Assembly: GCA_035943635.1 (NCBI GenBank)
Contig: DASZBX010000055.1
Span: 62,001-126,000, forward strand
Reading direction: 5' to 3'
DNA: 64,000 nt
Source: DASZBX01 sp035943635
GTDB taxonomy: Bacteria; Actinomycetota; Actinomycetes; Streptomycetales; Catenulisporaceae
The position numbers and the translations under genes are program-made. Below the pieces are notes generated by a model. That model searched no databases, was not told the origin of the DNA, and was given only the letters and a program-made list of their open reading frames with translations. This document shows, piece after piece, positions 60,204 to 64,000 of this stretch. How positions within the stretch are numbered: the first letter of the stretch is position 1; the number at the start of each line of letters is the position of its first letter.

Positions 60204-60261
60204 AGAGGAGGCCCAGGAAACCGACCGGCGCCGAGCGCGAGGGTGCGAAGGGACAAGACTC

Positions 60262-60861
60262 ATGAGCGTGGCCGATCAGCACCCCCAACTGGCCGAGCAG
60301 CAGCTGCCCGCCGACAGCGTCATCGCGGTACTGCTCCAGCAGCACGCCCGGATCCGCCGGCTGTTCACCGACGTCAACACCTCTTCCGGCGCCGCCCGCC
60401 AGGCCGCGTTCGACCAGCTGCGCGAACTGCTCGCCGTGCACGAGGCCGGGGAGGAGGCCGTGCTGCGCCCGGTGTCCCGGAGCCTGCTCGGCAAGGAGCA
60501 GGCCGCCGCGCGCAACCAGGAGGAACACCAGGCCGCCCAGACGCTGGCCGCCCTGGAGACGCTGGACGTGCACAGCCGCGACTTCACCGCGCTGTTCGGC
60601 CGGCTGGAGATGGACGTCGCCACACACGCCGCGCTGGAGGAGTCCGAGGAGTTCCCGGCCATCGTCGACAACTGTTCGGCGCAGGAGCAGGAGAAACTCG
60701 GCCGGCGGCTGCTGAACGCGGAGAAGAGCGCGCCGACCCACGCCCACCCGAACGTCCTGGGCTCCACCGGCTCCGAGCACGCGGTCGGCCCGTTCGCCGC
60801 GCTGCTGGACAAGGTGCGGGACTACTTCGCCCGCACGGCTTCGGGCAAGCGAGAGCGCTGA
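60262..60861 (+). CDS. Hemerythrin HHE cation-binding domain protein
   Basis: 199 residues. VIAVLLQQHARIRRLFTDVNTSSGAARQAAFDQLRELLAVHEAGEEAVLRPVS ... EEHQAAQTLAALETLDVHSRDFTALFGRLEMDVATHAALEESEEFPAI shows the His/Glu ligands (QQH, HEAGEE, EEH, H..LEE) of a di-iron four-helix bundle. The family binds O2, NO or iron and is part of stress regulons in mycobacteria. The sigma-B-like promoter fits that. Confidence 0.85.
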   Translation: MSVADQHPQLAEQQLPADSVIAVLLQQHARIRRLFTDVNTSSGAARQAAFDQLRELLAVHEAGEEAVLRPVSRSLLGKEQAAARNQEEHQAAQTLAALETLDVHSRDFTALFGRLEMDVATHAALEESEEFPAIVDNCSAQEQEKLGRRLLNAEKSAPTHAHPNVLGSTGSEHAVGPFAALLDKVRDYFARTASGKRER

Positions 60862-61275
60862 CGCTCTCCCCGGCTCGGCCGCGCCGCGACGGGTACTGGA
60901 TACGGTTGCCGGCGCTGGATTCGACGCGGTGTGTCGGTGACAGCCGCAGCGGCGTTGAGCGCGTCCGGCGTATTCGCCTACAGCGATGACCACTCTGATC
61001 AGGGATCGAAGTCAGACCGAACTCGCCCGGCCCGGCTGCCGGATCCGCTGACCGCGGCGACCGAAGGCTGCGTCATCGCGACGGCCACCATCATGGTCGA
61101 CGTATCCTCGAATACGCCCACTGAGTCGACCCCCGGCCTGACGGGAATCCGAAAAATGTCGAGATCAGAGCATCTTTGAGGCCGATGTTCAGGTAAGTCA
61201 AAAGGCTCACCGAGGCCCGGCGGCATTCACCCAGAGTTCGCGTCGGGGCAAACCAGGGCTCCTAGGGTCCGCACC
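60862..61275. other. 414-base stretch without a recognisable gene
   Basis: Both strands were read in three frames each. Short open frames (up to ~82 codons) have no ribosome site, no recognisable motif and atypical composition. An AT-richer patch around 61140-61205 probably holds the promoter of the phosphatase gene. Confidence 0.5.
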
Positions 61276-62874
61276 ATGACTACTTCTGGCATGACTCCGG
61301 AGCAGGCTGCGCGCATGAGCCTGGCAGAGCAGCACGAGTGGTACCGGCAGGCGACCTCGCGCCGTACGATGCTGCGCGGCGGCCTGGTCGGCGCCGCGGT
61401 CGTGGCCGGCCCGGTCCTGTCCGCGGGCGCGGCCTCCGCCTCGTCCGGCCCCGCGACCCCGGCCACCGGTGCGCCGAGCGCCGCGCCGCTGTTGCAGCAG
61501 GCGGACCGGCCCACCGGCTCGACCGTCGCACCGGTCGGCCGGCACATCTCCTTCGGCGCCAGCCCGAACACCCAGATCAACGTCGCCTGGCAGGTCCCGG
61601 CCCTGGTCAGCAACCCGTTCGTGCGGATCGGCCGGACGCCCTGGGATCTCGGCCACAAGGTCTCCGCGGACCTGCGCACCCTGTCCACGCTGGCCAGCGA
61701 CACCACGCCGATCGACGCCGTGCCGCTGGTGTCGCCCAAGACGATCCAGCAGTACTACCTGCACGCGGCCCTGGGCAGCCTGCAGCCGGGCGAGACCTAC
61801 TACTACACGGTCGGCCACGACGGCTGGGACCCGCGGACCAACCTCGCCGTCGTCAACTCCTTCAGCACCGCCCCGGCCGGACGCGGCGCGTTCACCTTCA
61901 CCGCGTTCGGCGACCAGGGCATCAGCTACGACGCGGTCGGCACCTCCAATCTGATCAAGGGCCTGAACCCCGCGTTCCACCTGCACGCCGGCGACATCTC
62001 CTACGCCGAGAGCGGCGGCGCGGGCCTGCTGACCGACACCTACGACCCGCGGATCTGGGACGCGTTCTTCAACCAGGTCGAGCGGGTCGCCGCGACCACC
62101 CCCTGGCAGGTCGCGGTCGGCAACCACGAGATGGAGCCCTGGTACTCGCCGAACGGCTACGGCGGCCAGCTGGCCCGGTTCGACTTCCCGACGAACAAGA
62201 CCACGTACTACTCGTTCACCTACGGCAACGTCGCGGTGATCAGCCTGGACGCCAACGACGTGTCCTACGAGCTGCCGGCCAACAACGGCTACTCCGGCGG
62301 CGCGCAGACCGCGTGGCTGGCCAAGGAGCTCAAGTCGTACCGGGCGAACAAGGACATCGACTTCATCGTCGTGTACTTCCACCACTGCGCCTACACCACC
62401 TGCACCTCGCACGGCTCGGAGGGCGGCGTGCGGCAGTACTGGACGCCTCTGTTCGACCAGTACTCCGTCGACCTGGTCATCAACGGCCACAACCACATCT
62501 ACGAGCGCACCGACCCGCTGAAGGCCGGCAACGCCACCACCGTCGCGCCGATCGGCGCGACGGTCACCCCGGCGACTCAGGGCACGACGTACATCGTGGC
62601 CGGCGGCGCCGGAGAGAGCCTGTACAAGTTCGGCGTCCCGGACAGCTACGAGGGCGCCGTCGACAACGTCCCGTCGGTCAACACCTACGTCAACGAGGCC
62701 GGCGGCACCAGCGTCACCCAGACCATCACCTGGTCGCGCGTGCGCTACACCGGCTACGCGCTGCTGGTCGTCGAGAGCAACCCGTCGTGGGGCCACGGCG
62801 GCAAGTCGACCCTGAACGTGAAGGCGGTCGACGAGTTCGGCGCCGAGATCGACCGGGTCACGTTGCAGCGCTGA
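61276..62874 (+). CDS. Tat-exported purple acid phosphatase
   Basis: 532 residues. Twin-arginine signal TSRRTMLRGGLVGAAVVAG, a fibronectin-like domain (ISFGASPNTQINVAWQVP ... LQPGETYYYTVGHDGW), then the metallophosphatase: FTAFGDQGIS, HAGDISYAESGG, AVGNHEMEPWY, VYFHHCAYTTC, INGHNHIYERTDPL. These are the five metal motifs of purple acid phosphatases (Fe with Zn or Mn), releasing phosphate from esters outside the cell. Phosphate control (PhoP) would be expected, but I see no clear PHO box. Confidence 0.9.
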   Translation: MTTSGMTPEQAARMSLAEQHEWYRQATSRRTMLRGGLVGAAVVAGPVLSAGAASASSGPATPATGAPSAAPLLQQADRPTGSTVAPVGRHISFGASPNTQINVAWQVPALVSNPFVRIGRTPWDLGHKVSADLRTLSTLASDTTPIDAVPLVSPKTIQQYYLHAALGSLQPGETYYYTVGHDGWDPRTNLAVVNSFSTAPAGRGAFTFTAFGDQGISYDAVGTSNLIKGLNPAFHLHAGDISYAESGGAGLLTDTYDPRIWDAFFNQVERVAATTPWQVAVGNHEMEPWYSPNGYGGQLARFDFPTNKTTYYSFTYGNVAVISLDANDVSYELPANNGYSGGAQTAWLAKELKSYRANKDIDFIVVYFHHCAYTTCTSHGSEGGVRQYWTPLFDQYSVDLVINGHNHIYERTDPLKAGNATTVAPIGATVTPATQGTTYIVAGGAGESLYKFGVPDSYEGAVDNVPSVNTYVNEAGGTSVTQTITWSRVRYTGYALLVVESNPSWGHGGKSTLNVKAVDEFGAEIDRVTLQR

Positions 62875-63000
62875 GGTAGCGCAGGACCCAGAGGGCGGGG
62901 CGGGCTGCCGTGACGGCGGCGCGCCCCGCCGCGCGGTTTCTCGGCCAAGCGGGGTTGGGAGCCGACGGCGCTGCGGCCCGGGATCCACTAGGGTGTCGGG

Positions 63001-63474
63001 GTGTCACAGAGTCCGCTGATACGGGAAGGGACTGCCGTGCGACACCGCCCCGCCTGGGCGCCGGACGAGATCGACATCGAGCGCCCGTCCGCGGCCCGGA
63101 TGTACGACTACTACCTCGGCGGCTCGTACAACTTCGCGGCCGACCGGGCCCTGGCCGAGGAGAACATGCGGGCCTGGCCGGACATGCCGCACATCACGCG
63201 GGCCAACCGGGCGTATCCGCATCGGGCCGTGACCTTAGCGGTGAAGGCTTCGAACGTCTACACGCAGGCCGGCCACGCGCTCACGTTCCGCAGCCGGGAG
63301 CAGGTCGCGGGCCTGATGCAAGGGTACGAACTGGTCGAACCGGGCCTGGTCGACATCGTCCACTGGCGCCCGGACCTGCTGGACACGAGCCCTGACCCGC
63401 TGGGCGGGGACGTGCGCCGGTACTCCGGATACGCCGCGGTCGGTTGCAAGGCCGAACCGGGACTCAGTGCTTGA
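63001..63474 (+). pseudogene. DUF574-type SAM methyltransferase with an in-frame internal deletion
   Basis: 157 residues from GTG 63001. The N-terminus (DEIDIERPSAARMYDYYLGG, NFAADRALAEENM ... ITRANRAYPHRAV) is that of the ~270-residue DUF574 family. It then jumps directly to the family C-terminus (LTFRSREQVAGLMQGYELVE, PGLVDIVHWRPD). About 110 residues, including the SAM-binding glycine motif, are missing, with the frame kept. Hence it is probably inactive as a methyltransferase. Confidence 0.7.
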
Positions 63475-63616
63475 TCTCGCCGCCGAACAGGACGACGCGT
63501 AGCACGGCGTCCAGGAAGGCCCCGGCGCCGCGGACCACGGAGCGCGCGGTGCTCCGGCGCCCGGGTTCGCCGTGGTCGGGGTCGGACGAGGTGGGGGTGA
63601 GCTGTGTGATGGCCAT
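63464..63616 (-). CDS. Possible 50-residue small protein
   Basis: From ATG 63616: MAITQLTPTSSDPDHGEPGR ... VVRGAGAFLDAVLRVVLFGG then EIKH. It has a short amphipathic or hydrophobic C-terminal helix. GGTGAA precedes the start. It overlaps the end of the decayed methyltransferase by 11 bases. Only plausibility of the start and the ordered C-terminus support it. Confidence 0.35.
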   Translation of the reverse strand: MAITQLTPTSSDPDHGEPGRRSTARSVVRGAGAFLDAVLRVVLFGGEIKH

Positions 63617-63830
63617 GGCTTCACCATAGGTAACAAAACGGCAAAGGTCATCGCCCGGAAGAGCGATTTCTTTGCCCGCGCGCACTGCGCCGCGGGGAGG
63701 AGGAACCCTGGTGGGCCGGTCCGCCGCCAGAGTGACCCGCCGTACGCCGCCAGGCCGAGAGATCAAAGGCCTGGGAGCTGCGGCGCGGGCTTCACCGACC
63801 GGGTCCGGCGCCGGTGCGGGCGCCGGCCGG

Positions 63831-64000
63831 CCGCGGGTGAGCACCTTGGTAAAGACGTATTAAAAGCGAACGCGGTGATGGTCGAGCCGGAGCGGGTGCC
63901 CGGCGGCCACCAGGTCTTCGTCAGCGGTGACGACCAGGAGGCCAAGGACACGGTCAGCGCGCTGCTGGTCGAGTTCGGCTGGCCGGCCGAGCGGATCCTG
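63831..64000 (+). pseudogene. Remnant of an F420-dependent NADP reductase-like protein, running off the window
   Basis: The frame PRVSTLVKTY stops at TAA (63861-63863), and the reading resumes one base off as LKANAVMVEPERVPGGHQVF, VSGDDQEAKDTVSALLVEFG, WPAERIL to the window end. This is the middle-to-C-terminal part of NAD(P)-binding F420 oxidoreductases (V...N..VMV.P.RVPG.H.VFVSGDD..AK..V..LL..FGWP). The N-terminal Rossmann motif is not visible upstream. A short start at GTG 63875 cannot be excluded. Confidence 0.5.

Noticed and set aside
61338..62879. 513-codon frame inside the purple acid phosphatase gene
   Set aside because: It is a shifted frame of a gene with all five metal motifs; composition is non-protein-like.

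Overview
This window comes from a high-GC Gram-positive bacterium, almost certainly a filamentous or soil actinomycete (Streptomyces/Catenulispora-like). The signs are very G/C-rich codon third positions, many GTG starts, Tat-type and lipoprotein signal peptides, a sugar ABC system without its own ATPase, a c-di-AMP riboswitch on a LysM wall hydrolase, MEDS/HATPase and STAS regulators, and a DUF574-type methyltransferase. I see no rRNA, tRNA, CRISPR array, complete insertion sequence or prophage.

0-10 kb: end of a large regulator, DJ-1/PfpI and DUF2071 proteins, a frameshifted small gene, a Tat lipoprotein related to the N,N-dimethylformamidase large subunit, a polyphosphate kinase 2 with a ~400-residue lysine-rich N-terminal tail and a leaderless-type promoter, a FadD-type acyl-CoA ligase and a secreted GH25 muramidase. 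10-20 kb: a Das-like amino-sugar module (GntR regulator, GH20 hexosaminidase, two permeases, binding lipoprotein) with a DasR-like operator, divergent from a secreted glycan-binding hydrolase; then a LysM/transglycosylase protein behind a ydaO (c-di-AMP) riboswitch.

20-33 kb: TetR regulator, a dispersed repeat with a long palindrome, an acyl-thioesterase-like hydrolase divergent from a coupled membrane protein/winged-helix pair (with three 17-bp-phased ATGCAA repeats), an ECF sigma factor fused to a zinc-finger domain, AHSA1 and RecD2 proteins, a carbonic anhydrase that has lost its 5' end next to an AraC remnant, a SufR-like Fe-S regulator, and small stress-type proteins.

33-41 kb: a stressosome/partner-switching operon on the minus strand, RsbR-RsbS-RsbT-(RsbT/RsbX fusion)-hybrid kinase-REC/SpoIIE phosphatase-STAS antagonist-58-aa peptide-RsbW, nearly all with ATGA/GTGA/TGATG overlaps. 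Promoters of the sigma-B/SigF type (GTTT-N15-GGGTAC) lie upstream of it and of the adjacent lapA-like gene; weaker versions precede a MEDS anti-sigma factor and a hemerythrin at 59-60 kb. Together these suggest one general-stress regulon whose sigma factor is outside the window.

41-50 kb: acyl-CoA dehydrogenase, secreted protein, MtnA, and a HelD/HelR-type RNA polymerase helicase preceded by a rifamycin-associated element (RAE), that is, an inducible rifamycin-protection gene. 49-64 kb: mixed metabolic genes interspersed with many decayed genes (MFS, COG4705, LanC-like, aldo-keto reductase, PEBP, DUF574 methyltransferase, F420 oxidoreductase), which looks like a region of active gene loss. 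In parts of the window (about 20-24 kb and 43-49 kb) the plus strand is G+T rich whichever strand is coding.
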